DNA from: Microbacterium sp. Se63.02b
GTDB taxonomy: Bacteria; Actinomycetota; Actinomycetes; Actinomycetales; Microbacteriaceae
Length of the DNA stretch: 64,000 nucleotides
Direction: 5' to 3'
NCBI RefSeq assembly: GCF_014171575.1
Contig: NZ_CP050453.1
Coordinates: 3,410,001-3,474,000, forward strand
Shown here: positions 42,063 through 50,844 of the stretch, in pieces
Layout of the letters: each line of letters starts with the position of its first letter
Position numbering within the stretch: the first letter of the stretch is position 1
Notes under the pieces: model-generated
The model's input: the letters and a program-made list of their open reading frames with translations, nothing else
Told to the model about the DNA's origin: nothing
The model's database searches: none
Made by a program: the position numbers and the translations under genes

Positions 42063-43430
42063 ATGGCCACCCGGAAACCAGCTCCCCCTGCGTATGTGTG
42101 CACGGAATGCGGGTGGACGACCGCCAAATGGGTGGGGCGCTGCGGCGAATGCCAGCAGTGGGGAACGGTGCAGGAGCAGGCGGCACAGACCGGAATCCTC
42201 CGTCGGGTCGGACCCGTCGCCCCGAGCGCCGACCGCACTGCCCGACCCATCACGCAGATCACCACGCAGGACGCTCCTCGACGCAGCAGCGGCGTCGGCG
42301 AGTTCGACCGCGTACTCGGCGGCGGCATCGTGCCGGGTGCCGCGATCCTGCTCAGCGGCGAACCGGGCGTCGGCAAGTCGACCCTGCTGCTCGAGGTCGC
42401 CGCTCAGGCCGCGCGCGGTGGACGACGCGTGCTCTACGCGAGCGCCGAGGAGTCGCCGGGCCAGGTGCGTCTGCGCGCGGAACGGACGGGCGCGCTGCAC
42501 GACGAGCTGTATCTCGCAAGCGAGACCGATCTGGCGACCATCCTCGGCCACATCGACGAGGTGAAGCCGCAGCTCGTGATCGTCGACTCGGTGCAGACCG
42601 TGTCGTCATCGCTGATCGACGGGGCGGCGGGGCAGCCGAGCCAGGTGCGTGAAGTCGCGGCGACGCTGATCCGCATCGCGAAGGACCGCGACCTGCCCAT
42701 CATCATCGTCGGCCACGTCACGAAAGACGGGCAGGTCGCGGGTCCGCGGGTGCTCGAGCACCTCGTCGACGTCGTGTGTCATTTCGAGGGCGACCGGCAG
42801 ACGTCGCTCCGCTTCATCCGCGCCCTCAAGAACCGTTTCGGTCCGACCGACGAGGTCGGCTGCTTCGAGATGACCGGCGACGGCATCGCCGAGGTGCCCG
42901 ATCCGTCGGGTCTCTTCCTGTCGCAAGGTGCGACAGAACCGGGGACGTGCGTGGCGATCTCCCTCGAGGGCCGTCGCGCCCTCCCCGTCGAGGTGCAGGC
43001 GCTCACGGTTCCGAGCAATGCGCCGAACCCGCGCCGCATCGTGCACGGCCTCGACTCGTCGCGCGTGGCCATGGTGCTCGCGATCCTCGAACGTCGTGCC
43101 GGCGTGCCCACCGGCAGCCTCGACGTCTACGTGTCGACGGTCGGGGGCGTGCGCTTCACCGAACCTGCGGCCGATCTGGCGATCGCGATCGCCGTGGCCG
43201 GTTCGATCCAGCAGATCTCGGTGCCGCGCACAGTCGCGGCGGTGGGTGAGCTGAGTCTCGCGGGAGAGATCCGACCGGTGACCCAGGCGGCCCAACGGCG
43301 CTCCGAAGCGGCCAGACTCGGCTACGAACAGGTCGTCGACGATCGGTCGAAGACGCTTCGCGCCGCCCTCAGCGACGTCCGCGCGCGCAACACCTCGCGC
43401 CGTTCCGATCGCGACATCCCGCCGTTCTGA
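42063..43430 (+). CDS. radA: DNA repair protein RadA
   Basis: 455 residues. N-terminal zinc finger YVCTECGWTTAKWVGRCGEC, Walker A GEPGVGKST, Walker B LVIVDSVQT, the RadA-specific KNRFG motif (ALKNRFGPTDEVG) and a C-terminal Lon-protease-like domain (SLDVYVSTVGGVRF, AAVGELSLAGEIRPV). RadA is a branch-migration helicase acting in recombination. It is divergent from the cyd operon. An A/T-rich TAG-containing element a few bases before the ATG suggests a very short leader. Confidence 0.96.
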   Translation: MATRKPAPPAYVCTECGWTTAKWVGRCGECQQWGTVQEQAAQTGILRRVGPVAPSADRTARPITQITTQDAPRRSSGVGEFDRVLGGGIVPGAAILLSGEPGVGKSTLLLEVAAQAARGGRRVLYASAEESPGQVRLRAERTGALHDELYLASETDLATILGHIDEVKPQLVIVDSVQTVSSSLIDGAAGQPSQVREVAATLIRIAKDRDLPIIIVGHVTKDGQVAGPRVLEHLVDVVCHFEGDRQTSLRFIRALKNRFGPTDEVGCFEMTGDGIAEVPDPSGLFLSQGATEPGTCVAISLEGRRALPVEVQALTVPSNAPNPRRIVHGLDSSRVAMVLAILERRAGVPTGSLDVYVSTVGGVRFTEPAADLAIAIAVAGSIQQISVPRTVAAVGELSLAGEIRPVTQAAQRRSEAARLGYEQVVDDRSKTLRAALSDVRARNTSRRSDRDIPPF

Positions 43431-43446
43431 TCGGAACCCCCGCTCC

Positions 43447-43857
43447 TCAGGCGTCGAGGGCCTTCAGCAGCTCGGCGGGCTCGGCCTGCATCGGGTGCGG
43501 GCCGGCGATGTCGAGGAAGACCGTGGTGATCGGGTGCGCGGCGAGGAACTTCCGCAGCCAGTCGGCGGTGAAGATGCCGACACCGGGTGGGAGGTTGGCG
43601 GGCTTGTTGTTCGCATCGCTGAACAGCAGCAACGCCAGGTCGCCGGTGTTCGGGTCGCGGTAGGTCCATACCTCGCCGCTGTCGAGCGGGTTGTCGCGGG
43701 CGCCCGGCTTGATCAGCGGGACGACGGTGGTGCCGTTGCGGAGCGCGAGGGCGACGGCCGCGACGTCCTGCTTCTCGAGGGCCTGCGCCAGGGCTTCCGA
43801 CCGGAAGTCCTCGGGTGCGGGCTTCTTCTTCGAGGTCTTCGCCTTCTTCGCTGCCAT
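43447..43857 (-). CDS. SseB-family (SseB N-terminal domain) small protein
   Basis: 136 residues with a lysine-rich start (AAKKAKTSKKKPAPEDF). The core LAQALEKQDVAAVALALRNG, VWTYRDPNTGDLALLLFSDA and GIFTADWLRKFLAAH resembles the SseB N-terminal fold found in small actinobacterial proteins. Function is not established. It converges with radA and shares its end region. Confidence 0.7.
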   Translation of the reverse strand: MAAKKAKTSKKKPAPEDFRSEALAQALEKQDVAAVALALRNGTTVVPLIKPGARDNPLDSGEVWTYRDPNTGDLALLLFSDANNKPANLPPGVGIFTADWLRKFLAAHPITTVFLDIAGPHPMQAEPAELLKALDA

Positions 43858-43916
43858 GTCTCCAGCTTATTCACGGCGCCTGGGGCTCGCGCGAAATCCG
43901 GCCGCGGATACGATTG

Positions 43917-43964
43917 GGGCCCTCTCGAGTCCTCCATTGGGGACTGGGGTACTCGAGAGGGCCC
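43917..43964. repeat. perfect 14-bp hairpin, GGGCCCTCTCGAGT arms
   Basis: GGGCCCTCTCGAGT (43917-43930) and its exact complement (43951-43964) enclose a 20-base loop. It lies in the gap between the start of the SseB-like gene (43857) and the end of the gene at 44196, both on the minus strand. It may terminate the upstream gene's transcript. The rest of 43858-44195 shows no convincing gene. Confidence 0.55.
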
Positions 43965-44195
43965 TCGGACTCTCGAGCGGCGATGTCGAAGCGCTGGGGA
44001 CGCTGTAGTTCGACGCCACTGGGGATGGCTTGTGCCGCATGATGCGGAGAGTCATCTCAATGGTATCCCAAAGAACGTCGACTGTCAGCATCAGACGCCC
44101 CTGCGAGCCGACCTCGGCTCATTCCGTGTGCGAAGAGCCGCAGCGCGACGGAATTCGAAGCCTGCCGACGGCGATCGCTTCGAACTCGGGGGCAG

Positions 44196-44838
44196 CTAGT
44201 ACAGCAGGATCTGCGCGGTCGTGAGGCTCGTGAATCCGCCGATCGAGACCTCGACGTGGTACGACGCGCCCCCACCGGGCGCGCGCTGTCGGTTCTCCTG
44301 CGCGCAGGTCTCGACGCTGGATCGCGTACGGTCCCAGGTGACCGGGTCCTTGCTGGTGACCGTCGTCCCCGCCGCGAGCGTCGCGACCATGCTGCTCGGG
44401 TTCTCCTGGCAGTCGGTCGAGCGCCACCAGACGTCGGAGCCACTGGACACGGTGAACACCTGCGTCGTCGAACCGACGTCGATGGTGCAGTCCTTCGTCC
44501 CCTTGTTGGTGAGCGAGATCGACAGCTTCGGCATGACCCCTGCGGCATAGGTCTCGGCGTCGGTGACGGCCGTGACTTCGACGTCCTTCGCCTCGCACGC
44601 CACGATCGCCGGCGTCTCCTCGGCGGAGGGACCGGGCGAGGGGAGGCGGCATCGGTGGTCGGTGTCGTCGAGGGCGACGCCGAGGGTGAGGCGGACGGCT
44701 TCGAGTCGCATCGGCGGCCGCCCACGGCCGGGCGATCAGGAGCCATGCCCCGACGCCGACGACAGCCAGGAGCAGGACGAGCCCGAACACGACGACCAGA
44801 CGCCGTCGACGGTAGACGGCGGCGGAGCGACGGGGCAT
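44196..44838 (-). CDS. membrane-anchored extracellular protein of unknown function, twice frameshifted
   Basis: From ATG 44838 the protein starts with an arginine cluster (AVYRRRR) and one span (LVVVFGLVLLLAVVGVGAWL), then a Ser/Pro/Thr linker (KPSASPSASPSTTPTTDAAS) that lies in a second frame, and an extracellular domain in a third frame: TPAIVACEAKDVEVTAVTDA, LSISLTNKGTKDCTIDVGST, SGSDVWWRSTDCQENPSS and VSIGGFTSLTTAQILLY. Added single bases near 44708-44712 and in GGGG 44640-44643 join the three. The outer domain resembles DUF4232-like or Ig-like stalks with paired cysteines. Function unknown. Confidence 0.6.
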
Positions 44839-44909
44839 GCCTCCAGGCTAAGCGATGCGGCGCGTGCACCCTGGGAGCACGACGGGCAGTCGTGGTCTGC
44901 GCGGGGCGC

Positions 44910-45410
44910 TCAGAGCACCTTGAGCATGCGGGTGTTGCCGAGCGTGTTCGGCTTGACGTGGGCGAGGTCGAGGAACTCCTCGACACCGGCGTCTCCGCTG
45001 CGCAACAGCTGGGAGTACACATCGGGGTCGACGACCTGCTCGCCGATGGGCGTGAAGCCGCGACGGGCGAAGAAGTCGACCTCGAACGTGAGGCAGAACA
45101 GGCGCGAGAGACCGAGGCTCCTGGCCGTCTCCTCCAGGCGGTCGACGATCGCTCGACCGACGCCGTGGTGCAGCCAGTCATCGCGGACCAGCAGCGTGCG
45201 CACCTCGCCCAGGTCTTCCCAGATCACGTGCAGTGCGCCGCATCCGATCAGCACCCCGTCGGCCTCCGCGACGACGAACTCCTGCACCGCCCCGTAGAGC
45301 ACCGCCAGATCCTTGCCGAGCAGGATGCGCTGCTCCACGAGGGGCTGCAGCAGGTTGCGGATGTCGATGATGTCGGCGCTGCGCGCCGGACGGACGGTGT
45401 ACTCGCTCAC
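44910..45410 (-). CDS. amino-acid N-acetyltransferase, ArgA-like GNAT
   Basis: 166 residues. The GNAT fold shows VRPARSADIIDIRNLLQPLV, LIGCGALHVIWEDLGEVRTL, the acetyl-CoA loop HHGVGRAIVDRLEETA, and FEVDFFARRGFTPIGE. These are the features of the short actinobacterial N-acetylglutamate synthase (ArgA) type that starts arginine biosynthesis. Monocistronic; no arginine genes are nearby, as is usual for this form. Confidence 0.85.
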   Translation of the reverse strand: MSEYTVRPARSADIIDIRNLLQPLVEQRILLGKDLAVLYGAVQEFVVAEADGVLIGCGALHVIWEDLGEVRTLLVRDDWLHHGVGRAIVDRLEETARSLGLSRLFCLTFEVDFFARRGFTPIGEQVVDPDVYSQLLRSGDAGVEEFLDLAHVKPNTLGNTRMLKVL

Positions 45411-45490
45411 GGGACAAGCCTAGAACCCGCGGCTGAGCGCACCCCTCAGCGGCGAGCCGCTCTGCGAGATCCCGGGCGGCGGACACGGGA

Positions 45491-45520
45491 AAGGGGCGGA
45501 TGCCTCAGCATCCGCCCCTT
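45491..45520. terminator. bidirectional terminator at the clpC end
   Basis: AAGGGGCGGATGC, a 4-base loop (CTCA) and its perfect 13-base complement. It lies 17 bases beyond the clpC stop, in the gap to the N-acetyltransferase gene. Confidence 0.75.
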
Positions 45521-45537
45521 CCGTGATTCAGGCCGGC

Positions 45538-48069
45538 TCACTCCCCGCTGGCGACCGCCAGGTCGGGAGTGCCGGCGATCGCGCCGCCACCGGTGTTGAC
45601 GCCGACCGCGACCTTCTCGCCGCGGGGGCCGTGCTCGAACAGGAACTGCCCGTCCTTCGCATCGACCTTGACGTGGTCGCCCGGGTTGAGCTCGCCGTGC
45701 AGGATCTTCTCGGACAGACGGTCCTCGACCTCGTGCTGCATCGCGCGACGCAGCGGTCGGGCGCCGAGCGCCGGGTCGAAGCCGATCTCGATGAGACGCT
45801 CCTTGGCCGCCTGCGACAGCTCGATCGTCATGTCGCGGTCGAGCAGGCGATCGCCGAGACGCTTGGTGAACAGATCCACGATCTGCACCAGCTCCTCCTT
45901 CGACAGCTGCGGGAACACGATGATGTCGTCGACGCGGTTCAGGAACTCGGGCTTGAAGTTGCGCTTCAGCTCCTCGTTGACCTTGCCCTTCATCCGCTCG
46001 TAGGTGGTGGAGTTGCTGCCCTCGATCTGGAAGCCCACAGGTCCACCGGCGATGTCACGCGCACCGAGGTTGGTGGTCATGATGATCACGGTGTTCTTGA
46101 AGTCGATCACGCGACCCTGACCGTCGGTGAGGCGACCCTCTTCGAGGATCTGCAGCAGCGAGTTGAAGATGTCGGGGTGAGCCTTCTCGATCTCGTCGAA
46201 GAGCACCACGCTGAACGGCTTGCGCCGCACCTTCTCGGTGAGCTGGCCACCCTCTTCGAATCCGACGAACCCGGGAGGGGCGCCGAACAGACGCGAGACG
46301 GTGTGCTTCTCACCGAACTCGCTCATGTCGAGCGAGATCAGTGCGGCTTCGTCGTCGAACAGGAACTCCGCGAGAGCCTTGGCCAGCTCGGTCTTTCCGA
46401 CACCCGTGGGGCCGGCGAAGATGAACGAGCCCGACGGGCGCTTCGGGTCCTTGAGACCGGCGCGCTGGCGACGGATCGTCTTCGAGAGCGCCGCGATGGC
46501 CTCTTCCTGACCGATGACCCGCTGGTGCAGGGCCTTCTCCATGAAGACGAGTCGGCTGGACTCCTCTTCCGTCAGCTTGAAGACGGGGATGCCGGTGGCC
46601 TGTGCGAGCACCTCGGCGATCAGGCCCTCGTCGACGACCGCGGAGGTCGCGACGTCGCCCGCACGCCACTGCTTCTCGAGACGCAGGCGCTCGGCGAGGA
46701 GGCTCTTCTCCTCGTCGCGGAGGGATGCGGCCTTCTCGAAGTCCTGCTCCTCGGAGGCGATCTCCTTCTGCTCGCGCACGGCGGCGATCTTCTCGTCGAA
46801 CTCCCGCAGCTCGGGCGGGCTCGACAGGATCGACAGACGCAGGCGTGCGCCGGCCTCGTCGATCAGGTCGATGGCCTTGTCGGGGAGGAACCGGTCGGAG
46901 ACGTAGCGATCGGCGAGGTTCGCCGCGGCCACGATGGCACCATCGGTGATCTGCACCTTGTGGTGCGCCTCGTACCGGTCGCGCAGGCCCTTGAGGATGT
47001 TGATCGCGTGGGGCAGCGTCGGCTCGTTGACCTGCACCGGCTGGAAACGGCGCTCGAGCGCTGCATCCTTCTCGAAGTGCTTGCGGTACTCGTCGAGCGT
47101 GGTCGCGCCGATCGTCTGCAGCTCACCACGGGCGAGGAGCGGCTTCAGGATGCTGGCCGCATCGATCGCGCCCTCGGCGGCACCCGCACCCACGAGGGTG
47201 TGGATCTCGTCGATGAAGACGATGATGTCGCCACGTGTGCGGATCTCCTTGGTGACCTTCTTCAGGCGCTCCTCGAAGTCACCGCGGTAGCGGGAACCGG
47301 CGATGAGCGAGCCGAGGTCGAGCGAGTAGAGCTGCTTGTCCTTCAGCGTCTCGGGCACGTCGCCCTTGACGATCGCCTGGGCGAGGCCCTCGACGACGGC
47401 GGTCTTGCCGACGCCGGGCTCCCCGATCAGGACCGGGTTGTTCTTGGAGCGACGGGAGAGGATCTGCATGACCCGCTCCGCTTCCTTCTCGCGCCCGATG
47501 ACCGGGTCGAGCTTGTTGTCGCGCGCCGCCTGCGTGAGGTTGCGTCCGAACTGGTCGAGCACGGCAGACCCGCCCTGGGCGCTGGACTGCGTGTCGTTGG
47601 TCTGCGCGCCGACGGATGCCGGCTCGCGGCCGGGGGCGCCGGAGAGCAACTGGATGACCTGCTGACGGACCTTGTTGAGGTCGGCGCCGAGCTTGACGAG
47701 CACCTGAGCGGCGACGCCCTCGCCCTCACGGATGAGTCCGAGGAGGATGTGCTCGGTTCCGATGTAGTTGTGGCCGAGCTGCAGGGCCTCGCGGAGGCTC
47801 AGCTCGAGCACCTTCTTGGCGCGCGGCGTGAACGGGATGTGGCCGGTCGGCTGCTGCTGACCCTGGCCGATGATGTCCTGCACCTGCTCGCGCACGGCGT
47901 CGAGGGAGATGCCGAGGCTCTCGAGGGCCTTGGCGGCGACGCCTTCACCCTCGTGGATGAGACCGAGCAGGATGTGCTCGGTTCCGATGTAGTTGTGGTT
48001 GAGCATCTTCGCCTCTTCTTGGGCGAGGACGACCACTCGACGGGCTCGGTCCGTGAATCTCTCGAACAT
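45538..48069 (-). CDS. clpC: ATP-dependent Clp protease ATP-binding subunit ClpC
   Basis: 843 residues from ATG 48069 (AAGGAG upstream). The N-domain begins [20 protein letters not shown] and contains the double Clp-N repeat ([14 protein letters not shown], twice). First AAA domain: Walker [18 protein letters not shown], Walker [14 protein letters not shown] coiled middle domain (about residues 400-470) marks ClpC rather than ClpA. Second AAA domain: [17 protein letters not shown] and [16 protein letters not shown]. It unfolds proteins for degradation by ClpP and is normally essential in actinobacteria. An in-frame extension upstream of 48069 lacks homology and was rejected. Confidence 0.97.
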   Translation of the reverse strand: MFERFTDRARRVVVLAQEEAKMLNHNYIGTEHILLGLIHEGEGVAAKALESLGISLDAVREQVQDIIGQGQQQPTGHIPFTPRAKKVLELSLREALQLGHNYIGTEHILLGLIREGEGVAAQVLVKLGADLNKVRQQVIQLLSGAPGREPASVGAQTNDTQSSAQGGSAVLDQFGRNLTQAARDNKLDPVIGREKEAERVMQILSRRSKNNPVLIGEPGVGKTAVVEGLAQAIVKGDVPETLKDKQLYSLDLGSLIAGSRYRGDFEERLKKVTKEIRTRGDIIVFIDEIHTLVGAGAAEGAIDAASILKPLLARGELQTIGATTLDEYRKHFEKDAALERRFQPVQVNEPTLPHAINILKGLRDRYEAHHKVQITDGAIVAAANLADRYVSDRFLPDKAIDLIDEAGARLRLSILSSPPELREFDEKIAAVREQKEIASEEQDFEKAASLRDEEKSLLAERLRLEKQWRAGDVATSAVVDEGLIAEVLAQATGIPVFKLTEEESSRLVFMEKALHQRVIGQEEAIAALSKTIRRQRAGLKDPKRPSGSFIFAGPTGVGKTELAKALAEFLFDDEAALISLDMSEFGEKHTVSRLFGAPPGFVGFEEGGQLTEKVRRKPFSVVLFDEIEKAHPDIFNSLLQILEEGRLTDGQGRVIDFKNTVIIMTTNLGARDIAGGPVGFQIEGSNSTTYERMKGKVNEELKRNFKPEFLNRVDDIIVFPQLSKEELVQIVDLFTKRLGDRLLDRDMTIELSQAAKERLIEIGFDPALGARPLRRAMQHEVEDRLSEKILHGELNPGDHVKVDAKDGQFLFEHGPRGEKVAVGVNTGGGAIAGTPDLAVASGE

Positions 48070-48155
48070 GCTGTGACTCCTTATTCGCACGTGTTGTTCG
48101 ACACTGGCGAAGACGCGTGAAGCGCTTGTACATCGAGAGTAACCACCACATCGGG

Positions 48156-48188
48156 CCGGTATGCCCGTGTTCGCCGTGGGCATACCGG
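48156..48188. promoter_or_regulatory. inverted repeat between clpC and the DUF2975 operon
   Basis: CCGGTATGCCC and GGGCATACCGG are perfect 11-base arms separated by 11 bases. The site is 87 bases before the clpC start and immediately precedes the -35 of the divergent operon, so a bound protein could affect either gene. Confidence 0.5.
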
Positions 48189-48191
48189 GGG

Positions 48192-48235
48192 TTGACCCAG
48201 TTATCGACTGTCGTTATGTTAACGACAGTCGATAA
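48192..48235 (+). promoter_or_regulatory. promoter with overlapping 35-bp palindromic operator, DUF2975/XRE operon
   Basis: TTGACC (-35, 48192-48197) and TATGTT (-10, 48215-48220) are exactly 17 bases apart. TTATCGACTGTCGTTA (48201-48216), three bases, and its perfect 16-base complement (48220-48235) cover the spacer, the -10 and the probable start point. A protein bound there would block transcription. The XRE repressor encoded at the end of the operon (49766) is the natural candidate, which would make this an autoregulated unit. Confidence 0.7.
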
Positions 48236-48269
48236 CAACGGTCCCCACGGACCGACCGGAGGGGACATC

Positions 48270-48356
48270 GTGAACGAGCTCCACCTTCGACCATCGGCCG
48301 CCGCCGTGCTCGAGATCGGGCGGCGGTTCGCGCACGACACGGAAGGGCTCGTCTGA
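48270..48356 (+). CDS. 28-aa peptide, relic or mini-form of a DUF2975 protein
   Basis: GTG 48270 lies seven bases after GGAGGGG. The peptide (NELHLRPSAAAVLEIGRRFA then HDTEGLV) ends with the same D/E-T-E-G-L-V tail as the next two genes of the operon and overlaps the next ATG (TGATG). It looks like the head and tail of a DUF2975 protein joined by a deletion that removed all membrane spans. It may serve only to couple translation of the operon. Confidence 0.5.
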   Translation: MNELHLRPSAAAVLEIGRRFAHDTEGLV

Positions 48357-48996
48357 TGACCACCACCGCCACGACCCCCACCCGCTCCGAGAAAGCGGAT
48401 GCCATCACCGTGATCCTCTACGCCGCCGTCGCGCTGATCACGGTCGGCCTTGCCACCGTGCTCCGCGTCGGCGGCACGTTCCGTGAGACGGGGTCGCGTG
48501 GACGGTCCCGATCGACCAGCAGCCGATCTCGGCGACGACGGACTCCGGGACCATCTCCGTCGAGGGACTCGCCGACGAGGCGTTGGTCATCGCCGCCGAC
48601 GTGAACGCGGTGTCGACCATGGCGATCATCGCGGCCATCGTCCTGTGGGCCCTCGCCGCGATCGTGGTCATCGCCGCGGTGACCCTGGTCGCCTGGAACT
48701 TCCTGCGCGGGCGGTTCTTCGTCCGCCCGAACGTCCGGGCGTTCACCGCGATCGGATGGACGCTCGTCGGCGCACCGATCCTGATCGTGATGCTGGAGAC
48801 CACGGGGCGCAACGGCGTCACCGCAGCGCTCGGCATCGGCGACGGGGAGCCCGCGCATCCGCTCGAGTTCTGGACCATCGCGCCCTTCTTCGCGACCGGG
48901 GTGACGGTCGGGCTGATCGCCGTCGCGTTCCGCCGCGGCATCCGTCTGCAGCAGGAGAAGGTCGCGCTCGAGAAGGAAACGGAAGGACTCGTCTGA
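48356..48996 (+). CDS. DUF2975 family membrane protein, frameshifted
   Basis: From ATG 48356: span 1 (ITVILYAAVALITVGLATVL), then a break at GGGG 48490-48493; with one added G the frame continues as VAWTVPIDQQPISATTDSG and ALVIAADVNAVSTM. Spans 2-4 follow (MAIIAAIVLWALAAIVVIAA, FTAIGWTLVGAPILIVMLE, FWTIAPFFATGVTVGLIAVA), then FRRGIRLQQEKVALEKETEG and LV. Four spans and this ending fit DUF2975. Function unknown. DUF2975 proteins typically pair with a short XRE protein like the one at 49766. Confidence 0.75.
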
Positions 48997-49769
48997 TGCT
49001 CTCCTTCGGATCGGCGGAGATCTGGCCCTCACTCCTCTTCATCGCGATCGGGCTCGCCGTGATCGCCCTCGTCGTCCTGATCCTGGTCTGGAACGGACGC
49101 CGGCGGGGCAGCCGCACCATCGCGCTCGACGCCGCGCTCACCCTCTCCGGATGGTGGATCCTGCTCTCCGTGGTGAGCGCCGTGATCTTCATCGTCAAGG
49201 CCTTCACGGTCGACTGGGCCGAACTCCACGGAGAGACCTACGTGTACGTCGGATGGCCCGACAGCCTGCCCTGCTCCGAATTCGGCGACACCGCCACGAC
49301 CATGCTCACCTGCCGGGGCGAGAGCCTGTCGGAGTTCACGGTCACGAACGCCTCTCTCGGACTCCGGCTGCTCGCGGCCGCCGCCCAGCTGAGCACCCTC
49401 GCCCTCACCACGATGCCGGCCGTGATCGTCGCCATCATCTGCTTCCACACCCTGCGCGGACGGGCGTTCTCGCACATGGTGGCGCGGGCTCTCACCGGTG
49501 GCGCCATCGCGGTCCTGGTCTTCGGGGTGGCGGCCGACCTCCTCGGCGGCATCGCCGCCACGACCGGTCTGCGCGAGGTGTTCACGCCCGGCAGCGAGTG
49601 GTACCCGTCTGCCTATCAGCTCACCGTGACGCCCTGGCCGTTCGCCGGCGCGCTCGCGCTCGTCGCGCTCGCCGCCGTCTTCCGACAGGGGATGCGCCTC
49701 GATCAGGACAGGGCGCGCCTGCAGCAGGAGACCGCGCGTCTGCAGAAGGACACGGAGGGGCTGGTGTGA
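48996..49769 (+). CDS. DUF2975-like membrane protein
   Basis: 257 residues, ATG overlapping the previous stop. Four spans (LLFIAIGLAVIALVVLILVW, WWILLSVVSAVIFIVKAF, LSTLALTTMPAVIVAIICF, ALTGGAIAVLVFGVAADLLG and a further one, PFAGALALVALAAVF, near the end), with a two-cysteine extracellular loop (DSLPCSEFGD, TMLTCRGESL) not seen in its neighbour. It ends GMRLDQDRARLQQ...KDTEGLV, the same tail as the other two. The following XRE gene overlaps its stop. Confidence 0.75.
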   Translation: MLSFGSAEIWPSLLFIAIGLAVIALVVLILVWNGRRRGSRTIALDAALTLSGWWILLSVVSAVIFIVKAFTVDWAELHGETYVYVGWPDSLPCSEFGDTATTMLTCRGESLSEFTVTNASLGLRLLAAAAQLSTLALTTMPAVIVAIICFHTLRGRAFSHMVARALTGGAIAVLVFGVAADLLGGIAATTGLREVFTPGSEWYPSAYQLTVTPWPFAGALALVALAAVFRQGMRLDQDRARLQQETARLQKDTEGLV

Positions 49770-50002
49770 GCCCTGCCGACAGCGACGACGAGTTCACGGG
49801 CATCCACTGCCGACTAGACGAGCTCCTCGCCGACCGGGGGATGACGCTCACCGAGCTGAGCGCCGCGGTGGGGGTGAGCATCGTGAACCTGTCGGTGCTC
49901 AAGAACGACCGCGCCCGCGCCATCCGCTATTCCACGCTGCGCGCGATCTGCGAGGCCCTCGACTGCGAGGTCGGCGACCTGCTCGTGCTCGCCCCGCGCT
50001 GA
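49766..50002 (+). CDS. XRE-family (YozG-like) helix-turn-helix regulator
   Basis: 78 residues, GTG overlapping the previous stop (GTGA). The protein is a single Cro/C1-type domain: LDELLADRGMTLTELSAAVG, VSIVNLSVLKNDRARAIRYS and LRAICEALDCEVGDLL. This is the short regulator that regularly accompanies DUF2975. It likely binds the palindrome over the operon's own promoter. Confidence 0.9.
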   Translation: MSPADSDDEFTGIHCRLDELLADRGMTLTELSAAVGVSIVNLSVLKNDRARAIRYSTLRAICEALDCEVGDLLVLAPR

Positions 50003-50019
50003 CACTGAGGCAGATGTCT

Positions 50020-50036
50020 GCGTATACGCGTATGCT
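50020..50036 (+). promoter_or_regulatory. palindrome and -10 element upstream of vapB
   Basis: GCGTATACGC (50020-50029) is a perfect palindrome, followed by a -10-like TATGCT (50031-50036) seven bases before the vapB ATG. The message would be leaderless or nearly so. Antitoxin autoregulation through such a site is usual. Confidence 0.45.
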
Positions 50037-50043
50037 TGTCTGC

Positions 50044-50289
50044 ATGCGCACCACCCTGAACCTCTCCGAAGCTCTCGCGACCGAGGCGAAGGCCCGCGCC
50101 GCCGCCGAGGGCCGAACCTTCACGAGCTTCATCGAAGAAGCCCTGCGGGAACACCTGGCGAAACGCCGACCCACTGCGACCGTCGAACCCCTGCCGACCT
50201 TCGGCGACCCGCGCACGTCACGATTCCTCGTCGACATCGATGACCGCGACGCCCTGTGGGAGGCACTCGAAGAGGCACCGATCCGATGA
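50044..50289 (+). CDS. vapB: antitoxin of VapB type (ribbon-helix-helix)
   Basis: 81 residues from ATG 50044. The N-terminus MRTTLNLSEALATEAKARAA and TFTSFIEEALREHLAKRRP is the ribbon-helix-helix DNA-binding fold; the acidic C-terminus (FLVDIDDRDALWEALEEAPI) would wrap the toxin. Overlaps the PIN-domain toxin gene (ATGA). Confidence 0.85.
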   Translation: MRTTLNLSEALATEAKARAAAEGRTFTSFIEEALREHLAKRRPTATVEPLPTFGDPRTSRFLVDIDDRDALWEALEEAPIR

Positions 50290-50737
50290 TCGTGCCCGAC
50301 GTCAACATCCTCGTCTACGCGTTCCGCGCCGACTCCGCAGAACACCAGACCTATGGCCCGTGGCTGAACGAGGCACTCGCCCACGAGTCGATCGGAGTGT
50401 CGGACACGATCCTCAGCGGATTCGTCCGCATCGTCACCCACCCCCGGATCACCACCGCCCCGGCACCGATCGACGCCGCGATGGCCTTCACCCGCAGCCT
50501 CCTCGCCGCCCCGCGCACGCAATGGCTCACGACAGGACCCCGGCCTGGGACCGGTTCGACGCCCTCGCCGCAAGCGATCGAGGCATCCGCGGGAACCTCG
50601 TCCCCGACGCGTACATCGCCGCCGTGGCCCTGGCGAACGGCGCACGCCTCGCGACCCGCGACCGCGGCTTCGCCCGATTCCCCGACCTGAGATGGTTCGA
50701 TCCGGGTTCGGACATGCCGGAACGCGGCGCGCGCTGA
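50286..50737 (+). CDS. vapC: PIN-domain toxin of VapC type, frameshifted
   Basis: ATG 50286 overlaps the antitoxin stop. The first part reads MIVPDVNILVYAFRAD (first catalytic Asp), SDTILSGFVRIVTHPRI and TQWLTTGP; the frame breaks at CCCC 50538-50541 and with one added C continues as AWDRFDALAASDRGIRGNLV, PDAYIAAVALANG (second Asp) and LATRDRGFARFPDLRWFDP (third Asp). The whole is about 150 residues, normal for VapC. It cleaves RNA when free of VapB. If the shift is real, the toxin is dead and the antitoxin orphaned. Confidence 0.82.
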
Positions 50738-50844
50738 GCGCACCGCGTCATCGTTCGTCATATCCGCTCAGGGAATTCTCAGGGAGTCATAGCGTTGAGC
50801 CTCATGGCGTGCACTCGGCGCGCCGCGATTCTGGAGTCCCCTCA

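Noticed and set aside
43867..44091. A 74-residue minus-strand frame over the 43917-43964 hairpin
   Set aside because: No ribosome site, Ser/Pro-rich product without domain, and it runs through the perfect hairpin; not supported as coding.
45523..48120. An 865-codon open frame on the plus strand opposite clpC
   Set aside because: It is exactly antisense to clpC, has no family motifs and a composition set by the GC-rich codons of ClpC; clpC itself is unmistakable.
48070..48155. A ClgR-type operator upstream of clpC
   Set aside because: Segments such as CGCTTCACGCG resemble the half-sites, but spacing and symmetry do not fit the consensus well enough to call.
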